DNA from: Nocardioides sambongensis
GTDB lineage: Bacteria; Actinomycetota; Actinomycetes; Propionibacteriales; Nocardioidaceae
Reading direction: 5' to 3'
Assembly (NCBI RefSeq): GCF_006494815.1
Contig: NZ_CP041091.1
Span: 1,262,501 to 1,326,500 of the forward strand
Length of the DNA stretch: 64,000 nt
Position 1 is the first letter of the stretch. The number at the start of each line of letters is the position of its first letter. The notes below the pieces were generated by a model that worked only from the letters and a program-made list of their open reading frames with translations, did no database searches and was not told the DNA's origin. Below, piece by piece: positions 37,285 through 47,473 of this stretch. A program made the position numbers and the translations under genes.

Positions 37285-38210
37285 CGGAAGGTCGCTCCGT
37301 CAGCCAGCCGGGCTCCGCGTGCCCAGTCCGCCGCGCCCATCTCCTTCTTGCCGAAGGCCTTGACCCGGTCGAGTCGGACCGGTCCCGACCCGGTCCCCAC
37401 CAGCACCTCGTTCTTGCCCACCACCAGCACGCCGGGCGCCGGGCTGTCGGCCGACGCGGCGACCGGCGTCACCGGCCCGAGCTTGACCCGCTCGCCCTCG
37501 AACTCGGTCCACGCCCCGGGGAACGGGGCGCACGCCCGCACCCGGCGGTCGATCGCCTGGGCGGGTTCGGTCCACTCGACCCGGGCGTCGTCGACGCTGA
37601 TCTTGGGGGCCAGACTGACGCCGTCGGCGGGTTGCTCCCGGGCCTCCAGCGATCCGTCCTCGATCCCGTCGAGCGTGGCGACCAGGAGCCCCGCGCCGCC
37701 CTCGGCGAGGCGATCCAGCAGGTCACCGGAGGTGTCGGTGGCGCGGATCGCCTCGGTCATCACCCCGAAGGTCGGGCCGGCGTCCAACGCCTTGACGATG
37801 CGGAACGTGGTCGCACCGGTGACCTCGTCGCCCGCCCAGATCGAGTGCTGGACCGGCGCCGCCCCGCGCCAGGCGGGCAGCAGCGAGAAGTGCAGGTTGA
37901 CCCACCCGTGCGCAGGGATGTCCAGCGCCGACTGCGGGATCAGGGCTCCGTAGGCCACCACCGGGCAGCAGTCGGGCCGCAGCTCGCGCAGCCGCTCCTG
38001 GAACTCGGGCTCCTTGGGGTGCGTCGGCTTGAGCACCGGGACCCCGAGCTCCTCGGCCCGCAGCCCGACCGGGCTCGGGGTGAGCCGGCGGCCGCGACCT
38101 GCGGGTGCGTCGGGTCGGGTGACCACGCCGACCAGCTCGTGGTCGGAGGCGGCGATCGCGTCCAGGGCGGGCACGGCGACCTCGGGGGTGCCGGCGAAGA
38201 CCACCCGCAT
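37281..38210 (-). CDS. fmt: Methionyl-tRNA formyltransferase
   Basis: This enzyme formylates initiator Met-tRNA. 309 residues; the N-terminal hydrolase-fold domain has [15 protein letters not shown] and the signature [15 protein letters not shown]. The C-terminal OB-like domain holds [17 protein letters not shown]. The start ATG at 38210 shares one base with the def stop. Formylation here is undone by the neighbouring deformylase. Confidence 0.96.
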   Translation of the reverse strand: MRVVFAGTPEVAVPALDAIAASDHELVGVVTRPDAPAGRGRRLTPSPVGLRAEELGVPVLKPTHPKEPEFQERLRELRPDCCPVVAYGALIPQSALDIPAHGWVNLHFSLLPAWRGAAPVQHSIWAGDEVTGATTFRIVKALDAGPTFGVMTEAIRATDTSGDLLDRLAEGGAGLLVATLDGIEDGSLEAREQPADGVSLAPKISVDDARVEWTEPAQAIDRRVRACAPFPGAWTEFEGERVKLGPVTPVAASADSPAPGVLVVGKNEVLVGTGSGPVRLDRVKAFGKKEMGAADWARGARLADGATFR

Positions 38211-38755
38211 CAGCGGCCGAACCCGTGGGTGCGGTGCGGAGACACCTTGATCGTGGGACGTTCCAGCCCGAACCACTCGGACTCGCGGATCTCCTTCATG
38301 GCTGCCTTCCGTGCGGCGTCGTCGAGACGGTCGATGAACAGGATCCCGTCCAGGTGGTCGGTCTCGTGCTGGATCGCCCGGGCCAGCAGGTCGGATCCGG
38401 AGATCTGCACCGGGTCACCGTGCATGTTGAAGCCGGAGGCGACCAGGGAGAGGGCCCGGCGGCAGTCGAAGGTGAGGTCCGGCAGCGAGAGGCATCCCTC
38501 GGGGCCGTCCTGGATCTCCTCCGACAGCGCCAGCGTGGGGTTGATCAGGTGGCCCACCTCGCCGTCGACGTTCCAGGTGAAGACGCGCAGGCCCACCCCG
38601 ATCTGCGGGGCGGCCAGCCCGGCGCCGGGCGCCTCGAGCATGGTGTCGGTCAGGTCGGTCACCAGCTGGCGCAGCTCTGCGTCGTAGTCGACGACCTCGA
38701 TCGCCGGCTTGCGCAGGATCGGATCACCGAAGAGACGGATGGGTCGGATGGCCAC
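38210..38755 (-). CDS. def: Peptide deformylase
   Basis: A metalloprotease removing the formyl group from new proteins. 181 residues, with all three motifs: [17 protein letters not shown] and QHETDHLDG, whose Cys and two His bind Fe/Zn. The start is GTG at 38755 ([11 protein letters not shown]). It is the first gene of def-fmt-rsmB. Confidence 0.97.
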   Translation of the reverse strand: MAIRPIRLFGDPILRKPAIEVVDYDAELRQLVTDLTDTMLEAPGAGLAAPQIGVGLRVFTWNVDGEVGHLINPTLALSEEIQDGPEGCLSLPDLTFDCRRALSLVASGFNMHGDPVQISGSDLLARAIQHETDHLDGILFIDRLDDAARKAAMKEIRESEWFGLERPTIKVSPHRTHGFGR

Positions 38756-38799
38756 AGCCAGATCCTAGTGACCGGCGACCACGCGACCGGGCGCCCGGG

Positions 38800-39669
38800 T
38801 CAGAGGTAGCGCCCGCAGTGCGGCCAGGGCGAGCGGCCGCGCTGGGCGTACAGCTTCTTCGCCCGGTAGGTCTGCTCCGCCGACGACGCGAGGTGCGGCA
38901 TGCCGGAGCCGCCGACGCTGCGCCAGGTGGCGACGTTGAACTGGTAGAGGCCGTAGTAGCCGGCCGGGTTGACCGCACGCGGGTTGCCGCCGGACTCGCA
39001 GCGGGCCAGGGCTGCCCAGTTCAGGTGGGCGGTGCCGGGAACGCTGCGCACGCTGCGACCCACCGCGACGACGCGCGGACGAGGCTTGCGGACCACCGAG
39101 CGGTGCACGTCGCGACGCACCCGCTCCCCGTTCTGCCACTCCAGGTGGACCCGGATCCGGCGCACACCGGCCCGACCGGGGCGCAGCACCTTGCGGACGC
39201 CCGGCTGCAGCGTGCTCACCTTGCGGATCCGGACCGGACGCTCGATGGTGCGGCGGTGGGTGCGGACCGCGGTCCGCACCCGGACGACCCGGACCAGGTC
39301 GCGGTCGCGCAGCACCCGACGGTCGTGCTCGCGGACCTTGCGGCCGTTGCGGACCAGGAGGACCTTGTCGTTGCGGTCGACCCGGATGCCGCGCTTCTCG
39401 ACCAGCCACAGCGGCCGTCGCGCCTCGGTGGTGATCCGCCGCGTGTCGCGGGTGCCGACCTTGAGCCGGACGGTGGTGGTGGTCGGCGCCGGCGCCGCAG
39501 GCACCTCGTCGGTCGAGTCGGTCGAGTCGGTCACTCCCGACCCGTCGGTGACGCCGGACTCCTCCGCTGCCGACGCGGCGCCGGCGGAGGTGATGCCGAC
39601 GCCGGCCAAGACGGCGCCGACGACGATGGTGGTGGCGCCGCCTCGCACGGCGCGGGTGACGGTACGCAT
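38800..39669 (-). CDS. RpfB-like resuscitation-promoting factor
   Basis: A secreted cell-wall muralytic enzyme. 289 residues: signal peptide about 1-34 (ends AGAASA), an acidic linker, a single DUF348-like region (about 66-130), a G5-like region (about 132-205) and a C-terminal transglycosylase domain. The catalytic E225 is in ARCESGGNP, with cysteines at 224 and 285 that could form a disulfide. The middle is strikingly arginine-rich (for example RTHRRTIERPVRIRKV). RpfB of mycobacteria has three DUF348 copies, so this is a shorter form. I use ATG at 39669; a GTG at 39675 is possible. Confidence 0.88.
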   Translation of the reverse strand: MRTVTRAVRGGATTIVVGAVLAGVGITSAGAASAAEESGVTDGSGVTDSTDSTDEVPAAPAPTTTTVRLKVGTRDTRRITTEARRPLWLVEKRGIRVDRNDKVLLVRNGRKVREHDRRVLRDRDLVRVVRVRTAVRTHRRTIERPVRIRKVSTLQPGVRKVLRPGRAGVRRIRVHLEWQNGERVRRDVHRSVVRKPRPRVVAVGRSVRSVPGTAHLNWAALARCESGGNPRAVNPAGYYGLYQFNVATWRSVGGSGMPHLASSAEQTYRAKKLYAQRGRSPWPHCGRYL

Positions 39670-39991
39670 GCTCACGTCGCGTTCTTCCTTCACTCGGTGG
39701 GTGCCCGCGGCCGTGGCCAGGGCAGGACGAAGCACGTCGCCACCAGGTGGGAGATGGGCCACACCGGGGCTGGCGCGCGGCCGCGCGATCGGCGCCGGAT
39801 GCCGCGGGACCACGCACTGGGCGGTCACACACGGCGCGACGCCGTGCCGGGTCATGGTCCTGTGACCGCCACCGACGGGTGCGCAACGCAGCCATCGACG
39901 GTAGGCGGCCCTCCACCGCCCACCGAATCCCGGCCCGCTTCCCGGCGGGTGATCTCCGTCGCACTCCGGCCCACGGACGGCGGAGCGGGCC
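39670..39991. other. Intergenic region upstream of the Rpf-like gene
   Basis: 322 bases between priA (ends 39992) and the rpf gene, both on the minus strand. It should hold the priA terminator and the rpf promoter. A GAAGGAAGAA ribosome binding stretch precedes the rpf start. I searched for a c-di-AMP (ydaO) riboswitch, common before actinobacterial rpf genes, and do not see its conserved blocks. No gene is supported here. Confidence 0.4.
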
Positions 39992-42051
39992 TCAGATCTG
40001 GGCCGGATCCACCTGGACACGGACCGGGTCGAGACGCCGTGCCGACCGCAGACGCTGAGCCTCCTGGATGGCCGATCCCAGCGCCTCGCCGTCCCCCCGC
40101 GGGACCCGCAGCAGCATCCGGTGGACCTCGGTGTCCTCCGCCCCGGGGCGGGCCGCGTCCGGGGGCAGCGGTCCGAGCACCTCGGCCGAGGACGGCAGTT
40201 CGAGCAGTGTGACCAGGTCGTCGACCGCGCCCGGCCGCCCGGTCAGGGTCGCGATCCGGGCGGCCGGTGGCAGCCGGGCCTCCCGCCGCTCGGCCGCCTC
40301 CCGTGCCGCGAAGCCCTCCTGGTCCCACCGGACCAGCGCCTGCAGCGCCGGGTGTCCCGGGTCGCCGACCGCGAGTGCGCGACCACCGGGCCGCACCAGC
40401 CCGACCGCGTTGCTCCAGCGGCGCACCGCCTCCTCCGCGGTCCGCAGCCGGTCGCCGGCCAACGCGAGCCAGGCGTCCAGCAGGACCACGACCGCGAAGC
40501 CGCCGTCGGCCACCGGCTCGGCGCCGGGGGTGGCGACCACGATCCGGGCCGTCGGGTCGACCCGGTCACGGATCCGGTCTCCGGAGGAGGTGAGCACCGG
40601 CACCTGGGGGAACATCCGACCGAGCTCGTCGGCGGTGCGGGCATCGCCCAGCACGGGGGCGCGCAACCCGCGCGCCCCACACTCGGGGCAGGACCACTCC
40701 GGCGCCGGCGTGGCACACCAGCGGCACCGCGGCGGCTCGCTCGGCCCGGACAGGCTGAGCGGCCCGGTGCACGCCGAGCACCGGGCCGGCTCCCGGCAAC
40801 GCTCACAGGCCAGGCGGAGCACATAACCCACCCGGGGCGTCTGGACCAGCACCGGGCCCTGCTCCAGCCCCCACCGGACCGCCTCCTGGGCCTCCTTGGG
40901 GATCCGCGCGGTGCCGGCGAAGCGGTCGCGTCGCAGCGCGTGCTCGGAGGCGCCGCTCACACCGACCAGCACCCGGGCACGAACCGCCTCCCGGGGCAGC
41001 GCGATCTCGTGGGCCCACCCGCTGCTGAGCAGCTGATGGGCCTCCACGCTGCGCCCGAACGAGCCGAGCAGGTAGGCCGCGCCCTCCCCCTCCGAGCGCA
41101 GCGCGAGCACCTCCCGGATGTGCGGGTAGGGCGCGCGGGGCTCGGCGTGCAGCTCGTCACCGTCGTCCCAGATCACGACCAGCCCGAGGTCGCGGACCGG
41201 CGCGAACGCGGCGGACCTGGTCCCGACCACGATCCGCCGGGCACCGCGGGCGACCGCGAGGAAGTCCCGATAGCGCCGGGCGGGCCCGGGCTCGGCATGC
41301 AGCGTCACGTGATGGTCGGGGCCCAGGAGGGCGGTGAGCGCCGCGTCCACCCGGGTCACGTCACGGTGGTCGGGCAGGCACAGGACGCTGCCCCGGCCGG
41401 CGGCCAGCGTGTGCGCGGCGGCGGCGGCCAGCAGGGCGGGCCAGTCCTCCCCGGGCGCAGCCGCCCACACCCCGCGCGGCGCTTCGCCCGCGGCGACATG
41501 GCGCCAGAAGGCGTCCGCGGCCGGGTACGCCGCCCACGGCTCGAGCACCCCTGGTCCGACCGCAGCGGCGGCTCGGGGGGCGACGGCTCCTTCTCCACAC
41601 CGGCGTGCCGCGGCGGGATCGCCAGGCGTCGTACGTCGGCGGAGGTGCCGGCGTAGCGGGCAGCGACCCGGTCGCACAGGTCGCGCACGCTCTCGGTGAG
41701 CACCGGCTCGGCGCTGACCAGGCGACGCACCGGGGCCAGGGCACCGTCGTGGCGGGTCGAGTCGCCGCGCCGCACCACGAACCCGTCGACGTCCTGGCCG
41801 GCGAACCGGACCTTCACCCGGACGCCGGGCGCCACCCCGTCGGACATCGCCGCCGGGACCGCGTAGTCGAACTCGCGGTCCAGGTGGGCCGGCGCGAGGT
41901 CCAGCAGCACCCCGACGACCGGGTCCCGCTCTACGATCTCCGCCTCGGCCAGGTTGCGCGCACGGGTGCGCGCGGCCTTGGCGCGCCCCTCGGCGGCCCG
42001 GTCACGGACCAGCCCGGGGAGCTCCAGGGCAGGCTCGTCGGCGGGGCGCAT
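39992..42051 (-). CDS. priA: Primosomal protein N' (helicase-dead PriA; one-base frameshift)
   Basis: Replication restart protein, 686 residues after repair. The N-terminal DNA-binding domain includes LDREFDYAVP. The zinc region CERCREPARCSACTGP, then CRWCATP and CPECGARG, is intact. The Walker A loop is degenerate: APGEDWPALL stands where G-x4-GKT is expected. The DEEH box reads DDGDELH. Such ATPase-dead PriA is typical of Actinobacteria. The frame breaks at 41548-41551; one added G joins RSDQG to VLEPWAAYPAADAF. It lies 48 bases after metK. Confidence 0.92.
41548..41551 (-). other. Frameshift site in priA
   Basis: The coding strand has CAGGGGTGC where CAGGGGGTGC keeps the priA frame. Confidence 0.85.
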
Positions 42052-42099
42052 GGCGGCAGTTCTACCAGCGGCCCCCGATCGAACCCGACCGGGCGGGTC

Positions 42100-43311
42100 T
42101 CAGAGTCCCGCGGCGGCCTTGAGCGCGTCGGCGCGGTCGGTCCGCTCCCAGGTGAACTCCGGCAGCTCGCGGCCGAAGTGACCGTAGGCGGCCGTGGTCG
42201 CGTAGATCGGCCGCAACAGGTCCAGGTCGCGCACGATGGCCGCCGGCCGCAGGTCGAACACCTCGAGCACGGCCTGCTGGATCTGCTCGTCCGGGACCAC
42301 GCCGGTGCCGAAGGTCTCGATGAAGACGCCGACCGGAGCGGCCTTGCCGATGGCGTAGGCGATCTGCACCTCGCAGCGGCGGGCCAGGCCCGCGGCGACG
42401 ACGTTCTTGGCGACCCAGCGCATCGCGTAGGCGGCGGAGCGGTCGACCTTCGACGGGTCCTTGCCGGAGAAGGCGCCACCGCCGTGGCGGGCCATGCCGC
42501 CGTAGGTGTCGACGATGATCTTGCGGCCGGTCAGACCGGCGTCGCCCATCGGGCCACCGACCACGAAGCGACCGGTCGGGTTGACCAGCAGGCGGTAGCC
42601 CTCGGACGGCACCGAGTCCTTGAACTGCTCGAGGACCGGCTCGATCACGTGCTTGGTGATGTCCGGCGTCAGCGTCTTGTCGAGGTCGATGTCGTCGGCG
42701 TGCTGGGTGGAGAGCACCACGGTGTCGACGCGGACCGGGCGGTTGTCGGCGTCGTACTCGATGGTGACCTGGGTCTTGCCGTCGGGGCGCAGGTAGGGCA
42801 GCGTGCCGTCCTTGCGGACCGCGGAGAGGCGCTCGGAGAGGGTCTGCGCGATCTTGATCGGCAGCGGGAACAGCTCCGGGGTGTCGTCGCAGGCGTAGCC
42901 GAACATCAGGCCCTGGTCGCCGGCGCCCTGCTTGTCGAGCGCGTCGACGCTGGAGCCCACCCGGGCCTCGTGCCCGTCGTCGACGCCCTGGGCGATGTCG
43001 GCGGACTGCCCACCGATCGCGACCTGGACCCCGCAGGTCGAGCCGTCGAAGCCCTTCTCGGAGGAGTCGTAGCCGATCTCCAGGATCTTGGCGCGGACCA
43101 GGTCGGCGACCGGCGCGTAGGCGCCCGTGCGGACCTCACCGGCCACCACCACCAGGCCGGTGGTCAGCAGCGTCTCGACGGCGACCCTGAGGTTCTCCCG
43201 GTCGGGGTCGTTCGCGATCAGGTAGTCCAGGACGGTGTCGCTGATCTGGTCGGCGATCTTGTCCGGGTGACCCTCGGTCACGGACTCGGAGGTGAACAGG
43301 CGTCCAGTCAC
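42100..43311 (-). CDS. metK: S-adenosylmethionine synthetase
   Basis: Makes SAM from methionine and ATP. 403 residues. Signature [12 protein letters not shown] and the glycine-rich [16 protein letters not shown] are present, with the N-terminal [17 protein letters not shown]. The start is GTG at 43311. No SAM riboswitch is evident in the 136 bases before it. Confidence 0.97.
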   Translation of the reverse strand: MTGRLFTSESVTEGHPDKIADQISDTVLDYLIANDPDRENLRVAVETLLTTGLVVVAGEVRTGAYAPVADLVRAKILEIGYDSSEKGFDGSTCGVQVAIGGQSADIAQGVDDGHEARVGSSVDALDKQGAGDQGLMFGYACDDTPELFPLPIKIAQTLSERLSAVRKDGTLPYLRPDGKTQVTIEYDADNRPVRVDTVVLSTQHADDIDLDKTLTPDITKHVIEPVLEQFKDSVPSEGYRLLVNPTGRFVVGGPMGDAGLTGRKIIVDTYGGMARHGGGAFSGKDPSKVDRSAAYAMRWVAKNVVAAGLARRCEVQIAYAIGKAAPVGVFIETFGTGVVPDEQIQQAVLEVFDLRPAAIVRDLDLLRPIYATTAAYGHFGRELPEFTWERTDRADALKAAAGL

Positions 43312-43447
43312 GGGTTGAGGCTCCTGCGGGGTCGGACACGCGCGGTCACGCGGGTCGGCTGGGGTGTGGTGATGATTCCAACGATACGGGTCGTGCGCCA
43401 CCGGCCCTCGATGTCTCACGACTCCGCGGGGCGACGGCACGGGTGGC

Positions 43448-44689
43448 TCAGCTCCTCGGGGTCATCCGGGACGCGACCTGGTCCCAGATGACGTGGGCCA
43501 GGGCCGCCTTGGTGCCGTGGGGCACCTCGACGGAGGCGCCGTCGGCGGCGAGGATCACCGCCTCGTTCTCCTCGGCGCCGAAGACCGCGCCACCGCTGAC
43601 GTCGTTCACGACCAGCAGGTCGCAGCCCTTGCGGGCCAGCTTGGCGCGGGCCAGGTCCAGGACGCTGCCGTGCGCGTCGCCGGTCTCGGCCGCGAAGCCG
43701 ACCACCACGTCGGCGGCCCGGGTGGCGGCGAGCTCGCGGAGGATGTCGGGGTTCTGCTCCAGCTCGATGGTCGGAGCCGAGCCGTCCTCCGCCTTCTTGA
43801 TCTTCACGTCCGACTCGGCGACCGGGCGGAAGTCCGCGGGCGCCGCCGCCATCACCACGGCGTCCGCGCCGGTCGTCGCGGACAGCACGGCGTCGCGGAG
43901 CTCGCCGGTCGTCTCGACCCGCACCACCTTGACGCCGGCCGGGTCGGGCAGCGTGACGTTGGCGGCGACCAGGGTGACCTCGGCGCCGCGCGCCGCGGCG
44001 GCCTGGGCGAGCGCGTAGCCCTGCCGCCCCGAGGAGCGGTTGCCGAGGAAGCGGACCGGGTCCAGCCGCTCCCGGGTGCCGCCCGCGGAGACCACGACGC
44101 GACGTCCGGCCAGGTCCGGGCTCGGTGCGCCGTGCGCGAGCACGTCGCTGCAGAGGTGGAAGATCTCCACCGGCTCGGGAAGCCGGCCCTTGCCGGTGTC
44201 CACGCCGGTCAGCCGCCCCTCGGCGGGCTCGACCACGACCACCCCGCGCGACCGCAGGGTGGCCACGTTGGCCACCGTGGCCGGGTGCTCCCACATCTCG
44301 GTGTGCATCGCCGGGGCGAGCACCACCGGGCAGCGTGCGGTGAGCAGCGTGTTGGTGAGCAGGTCGTCGGCCAGGCCGTGCGCGGCCTTCGCCAGCAGGT
44401 CGGCGGTGGCCGGGGCGACGACGACGAGGTCGGCGCCCTGTCCCAGGCGGACGTGCGGCACCTCGTGCACGCCGGTCCACACGTCGGTGGAGACCGGCTT
44501 GCCGGAGAGCGCCGCCCAGGTCGGCGCGCCCACGAACTCCAGGGCCGCGGCCGTCGGCACGACGGTGACGTCGTGACCGGACTCGGTGAGCCGCCGGAGC
44601 AGCTCGCAGGCCTTGTAGGCGGCGATGCCGCCGGCGACACCGAGGACGACCCGGGGTCGCTCCCCGGGTCGTGTGCGCTCCTCGCCCAC
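43448..44689 (-). CDS. coaBC: Bifunctional phosphopantothenoylcysteine decarboxylase / synthase
   Basis: Coenzyme A synthesis enzyme of 413 residues. The N-terminal flavin-dependent decarboxylase (CoaC) has [18 protein letters not shown], the AEDLLA-like flavin segment and [13 protein letters not shown]. The C-terminal synthetase (CoaB) has [22 protein letters not shown] and VNDVSG. The start is GTG at 44689, 13 bases after rpoZ. Confidence 0.96.
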   Translation of the reverse strand: MGEERTRPGERPRVVLGVAGGIAAYKACELLRRLTESGHDVTVVPTAAALEFVGAPTWAALSGKPVSTDVWTGVHEVPHVRLGQGADLVVVAPATADLLAKAAHGLADDLLTNTLLTARCPVVLAPAMHTEMWEHPATVANVATLRSRGVVVVEPAEGRLTGVDTGKGRLPEPVEIFHLCSDVLAHGAPSPDLAGRRVVVSAGGTRERLDPVRFLGNRSSGRQGYALAQAAAARGAEVTLVAANVTLPDPAGVKVVRVETTGELRDAVLSATTGADAVVMAAAPADFRPVAESDVKIKKAEDGSAPTIELEQNPDILRELAATRAADVVVGFAAETGDAHGSVLDLARAKLARKGCDLLVVNDVSGGAVFGAEENEAVILAADGASVEVPHGTKAALAHVIWDQVASRMTPRS

Positions 44690-44702
44690 CAGGGGGCTCA
44701 GA

Positions 44703-45022
44703 TCACTCGGTGGGCTCGGACTCGGCAGCCGCGGCGGCGGCCTGCTCGGCAGCGAGCTCGGCGGGGTCGATGTCCTCGCAGGTCAGCAGGTCGTCGTTGA
44801 TCTCGCGGAGCGCGATCGACAGCGGCTTCTCCTGGACGTGCGTCTCCACCAGCGGGCCGACGTACTCCAGCAGGCCCTCGCCGAGCTGGGAGTAGTAGGC
44901 GTTGATCTGCCGGGCACGCTGAGCGCTGTAGAGGACGAGCTTGTACTTGCTGTCCGTCTTGGAAAGGAGGTCGTCGATCGGGGGTTGGTGACACCCTCCG
45001 CGGCGATGTTGGGGGCAGACAC
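44703..45022 (-). CDS. rpoZ: RNA polymerase omega subunit (one-base frameshift)
   Basis: Small RNA polymerase subunit, 106 residues after repair. The GTG start at 45022 gives [13 protein letters not shown] in one frame. [20 protein letters not shown] and [12 protein letters not shown] follow in another, ending in an Ala/Glu tail. The break is the C5 run at 44980-44984, where six C are needed. Because of the shift no single ORF covers it. It sits between gmk and coaBC as in other Actinobacteria. Confidence 0.9.
44980..44984 (-). other. Frameshift site in rpoZ
   Basis: The coding strand has AACCCCCGATC where AACCCCCCGATC restores NPPIDDLLS. Confidence 0.85.
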
Positions 45023-45033
45023 GCGCAATAGCC

Positions 45034-45611
45034 TCACAGGTCGGTGGTCGGGGAACTCATCAAGGCTACCAACTCCCGGGCGGCAGCGAGAACTTCGTGG
45101 TTGACGATGGTGCGATCGAACTCGGCCTCCGCCGCCAGCTCCTGCCGGGCGGTGGCCAGCCGGCGCTCCCGCTCGGCCTCCCCTCGGTGCCCCGGCCGAC
45201 CAGCCGGCGCACCAGCTCGTCCCAGGACGGAGGCGCCAGGAAGACGAAGAGCGCCTCCGGCATGGTCTCGCGCACCTGGCGGGCACCCTGGAGATCGATC
45301 TCCAGCATCGCCGGACGGCCGGAGGCGAGAGCGGCCTCGACGGGTCGGCGCGGCGTGCCGTAGCGGTGTCGCCCGTGCACCACGGCCCACTCCAGCAGTT
45401 CCCCGTCGGCGACCATCCGGTCGAACTCGGCGTCGTCGACGAACAGGTAGTGCACGCCGTCGACCTCGCCGGGCCGGGGGGCCCGGGTCGTCGCGGAGAC
45501 CGAGATCCAGACCTCGGGGTGCTGCTCGCGGACCGCGGCCGCGACCGTGCCCTTGCCGACCGCGGTCGGACCGGCCATCACGACCAGGCGCCGCGGGGCC
45601 GGGTCAGTCAC
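45034..45611 (-). CDS. gmk: Guanylate kinase (one-base frameshift)
   Basis: Phosphorylates GMP to GDP. 192 residues after repair. P-loop [11 protein letters not shown], then [19 protein letters not shown] and [13 protein letters not shown] are in the first frame. [20 protein letters not shown] and [17 protein letters not shown] are in the second. One added G at 45180-45183 joins them. The GTG start at 45611 overlaps the mihF stop by eight bases. Confidence 0.92.
45180..45183 (-). other. Frameshift site in gmk
   Basis: The coding strand has GAGGGGAGG where GAGGGGGAGG restores [13 protein letters not shown]. Confidence 0.85.
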
Positions 45612-45921
45612 CAGCGAACTCGTGCTCCAGCGCGGCGATCTGCTTCACACCGAGGCCGCGCACCCGCCGGGACTCGGCGATCGCGAGACGCTCCATCAGC
45701 TGGCGCGCCTTGACCTTCCCGAGGCCGGGCACCGACTGCAGCAGGTCCAGGACCTTCATCTTCCCGATGACCTCGTTGGTCTGCCCCTGGGCCAGCACCT
45801 CGGAGATGGTGGCGCCGGAGTTCTTCAGGCGGTTCTTCACCTCGGCGCGCTCGCGACGGGCCGCCGCGGCCTTCTCGAGGGCGGCCTGACGCTGTTCGGG
45901 AGTCAGAGGAGGCAGGGCCAC
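45604..45921 (-). CDS. mihF: Actinobacterial integration host factor
   Basis: A 105-residue nucleoid-associated protein of the mycobacterial IHF (sIHF) type, unrelated to E. coli IHF. It contains [18 protein letters not shown] and a helix-two-turn-helix region with [20 protein letters not shown]. It starts GTG at 45921 and is coupled to gmk. A possible promoter lies at 45972-46001. It is also needed for mycobacteriophage integration in related genera. Confidence 0.95.
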   Translation of the reverse strand: MALPPLTPEQRQAALEKAAAARRERAEVKNRLKNSGATISEVLAQGQTNEVIGKMKVLDLLQSVPGLGKVKARQLMERLAIAESRRVRGLGVKQIAALEHEFAGD

Positions 45922-45971
45922 GGGCGGAGTTCCTTCGGTCGTGGATGGCGCGGTCGGTCCGCTCCGCGGTC

Positions 45972-46001
45972 ACAGTAACCAGACCTTCCGGCACCCGGCA
46001 A
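45972..46001 (-). promoter_or_regulatory. Candidate promoter of mihF-gmk-rpoZ-coaBC
   Basis: The minus strand shows TTGCCG (46001-45996), an 18-base spacer and TACTGT (45977-45972), 51 bases before the mihF start. The match to a housekeeping promoter is reasonable but not tested. Confidence 0.4.
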
Positions 46002-46047
46002 CGCGGGACACCCGTGGGACCGCGGAACCCGCGCGGCGAGGGCTCTC

Positions 46048-46062
46048 CCGGCACCGTGCCGG
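46048..46062 (-). terminator. Candidate terminator of the pyr operon
   Basis: The palindrome CCGGCACGGTGCCGG forms a short GC hairpin 41 bases after the stop of the last pyr-operon gene and before mihF. It has no U-tract. Short stems of this kind are common in high-GC DNA, so support is modest. Confidence 0.3.
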
Positions 46063-46102
46063 TCAGGACGTCACCGCTCGCGCACGCCGGATCCACGCGG
46101 GA

Positions 46103-46612
46103 TCAGAGGTTCAGCGGCGTGCCGCAGACATCGAGGGCCTGCTGCTGGACGGACTTCATCGACTCGCTGGTCGCCGGCTCGCCGAGGGCTGCCGCCGCCG
46201 CATCGATCTCCTGGCGCTCGGCGCGGGTCACCGTCTCGGGCGGGTCGTCCCGGTCGTACGTCGCCGGATCGGCGCCGGCGTCGTCGAGGACGCGCTCCAG
46301 GTGCTCGACCCCGCTGATCACCCGCTCCCAGTCGTCGGCGAGGTCCTCGGGAGCCTGGTCGGCCAGTCGCTCGAAGCTCGGCAGCGCGCGGATCAGGCCG
46401 GTCGCCGCCCCCTGCTCCAACGCCGCGCCCACCAGCGCGCGCTCCTGCTCGACCACCGCACAGTAGTCGGCGTAGGGGTCCTCGTCCCCGCCGAAGGTCC
46501 GCCAGGCCGAGACGCCGAGGACGCCGAGGGCCACCACGGCCAGCACCAGCAGCACCGTACGACGCCGCCCCGGCGTCGTACCCGACGTCGGGGTCGCGGA
46601 GCGGTCGGCCAT
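46103..46612 (-). CDS. Single-pass membrane protein of unknown function
   Basis: 169 residues: a short basic cytoplasmic N-terminus (TPGRRR), one transmembrane helix (about 19-40, LLVLAVVALGVLGVSAWRTF) and an acidic outer domain of about 125 residues with two cysteines (DYCAVVEQE near the start, DVCGTPLNL at the end), possibly disulfide-linked. I do not recognise a family. It lies five bases after pyrF, so it is probably co-transcribed with the pyr operon. Confidence 0.75.
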   Translation of the reverse strand: MADRSATPTSGTTPGRRRTVLLVLAVVALGVLGVSAWRTFGGDEDPYADYCAVVEQERALVGAALEQGAATGLIRALPSFERLADQAPEDLADDWERVISGVEHLERVLDDAGADPATYDRDDPPETVTRAERQEIDAAAAALGEPATSESMKSVQQQALDVCGTPLNL

Positions 46613-46617
46613 CGTGA

Positions 46618-47451
46618 TCAGCCGGGCAGACCGGACAGGTCCTCGTTGGCCCGTCGCACCGCGTCCCGCATCGCCTGCGGGTCGGGTCCGAGCCGGAGCA
46701 CCCCGCGCGAGGAGCTGGCCACCACGTGGCGCGCGGAGGCACCGAAGATCCGGCCGATGTCGGCGGTGGTGCCGCCCTGCTCCCCGTAGCCGGGGGCCAG
46801 GATCGGACCGTTGACGTCGAAGTCCAGTCCGGAGCCGTCGATGGTGGCACCGACCACCGCGCCGAACGAGCCGAGCGGGGCGGCCCCGTCGTTGAGCCGA
46901 CGCAGGTGGTCCAGCACGGTCGCAGCGACCGGGCGACCGCCGTACTCGGCGGTGGTGACCGCCTCCTGGAACTCCGGGCCCTCCTTGTTGGAGGTCGCGG
47001 CGAGCACGAACAGCCCGGCATCGTGGCGGCGGGCGGTCTCCACGAAGGGCTGCAGCGACCCGAAGCCGAGGTAGGGGCTCACCGTGATCGCGTCGGCCGC
47101 CAGCGGGGACGCCGGGTCCAGGTAGGCGTCCGCGTAGGCCTGGGAGGTGGAGCCGATGTCACCGCGCTTCACGTCCAGCAGCACCAGGGCGCCGGCCGCC
47201 CGGGCGTCAGCGATCACCCGCTCGAGCACCGCCACGCCACCGCTGCCGAACCGCTCGTAGAACGCGGACTGCGGCTTGATCACGCTGACAAGGGGTGCGA
47301 CCGCCTCCACCGCACCCCGTGCGAAACGCTCCAGGCCGGCGACGTCGTCGCCGTAGCCCCACTCGCGCAGCAGCGTGGCGTGCGGGTCGACCCCGACGCA
47401 GAGCCGGCCGCGGTCGAGGAGGGCGGCGTCGTAGCGGGCTCCGAAGGTCAT
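46618..47451 (-). CDS. pyrF: Orotidine-5'-phosphate decarboxylase
   Basis: The last step to UMP. 277 residues, the longer type 2 form found in Actinobacteria and Myxococcus. The catalytic segment LLDVKRGDIGSTSQAYA has the Asp-Lys-Asp set, and an N-terminal CVGVDPH and a C-terminal LAPGYGEQGGTTADI phosphate-binding part are visible. It lies 22 bases after a lactate-monooxygenase-like gene in the pyr operon. Confidence 0.95.
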   Translation of the reverse strand: MTFGARYDAALLDRGRLCVGVDPHATLLREWGYGDDVAGLERFARGAVEAVAPLVSVIKPQSAFYERFGSGGVAVLERVIADARAAGALVLLDVKRGDIGSTSQAYADAYLDPASPLAADAITVSPYLGFGSLQPFVETARRHDAGLFVLAATSNKEGPEFQEAVTTAEYGGRPVAATVLDHLRRLNDGAAPLGSFGAVVGATIDGSGLDFDVNGPILAPGYGEQGGTTADIGRIFGASARHVVASSSRGVLRLGPDPQAMRDAVRRANEDLSGLPG

Positions 47452-47473
47452 CGGTCGTTCCTCTCGGCAGGGG

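Noticed and set aside
39670..39991. c-di-AMP (ydaO) riboswitch before the Rpf-like gene
   Set aside because: Expected for many actinobacterial rpf genes, but I do not find the conserved blocks.
43312..43447. SAM riboswitch before metK
   Set aside because: No SAM-I or SAM-IV core motifs in the 136-base gap.
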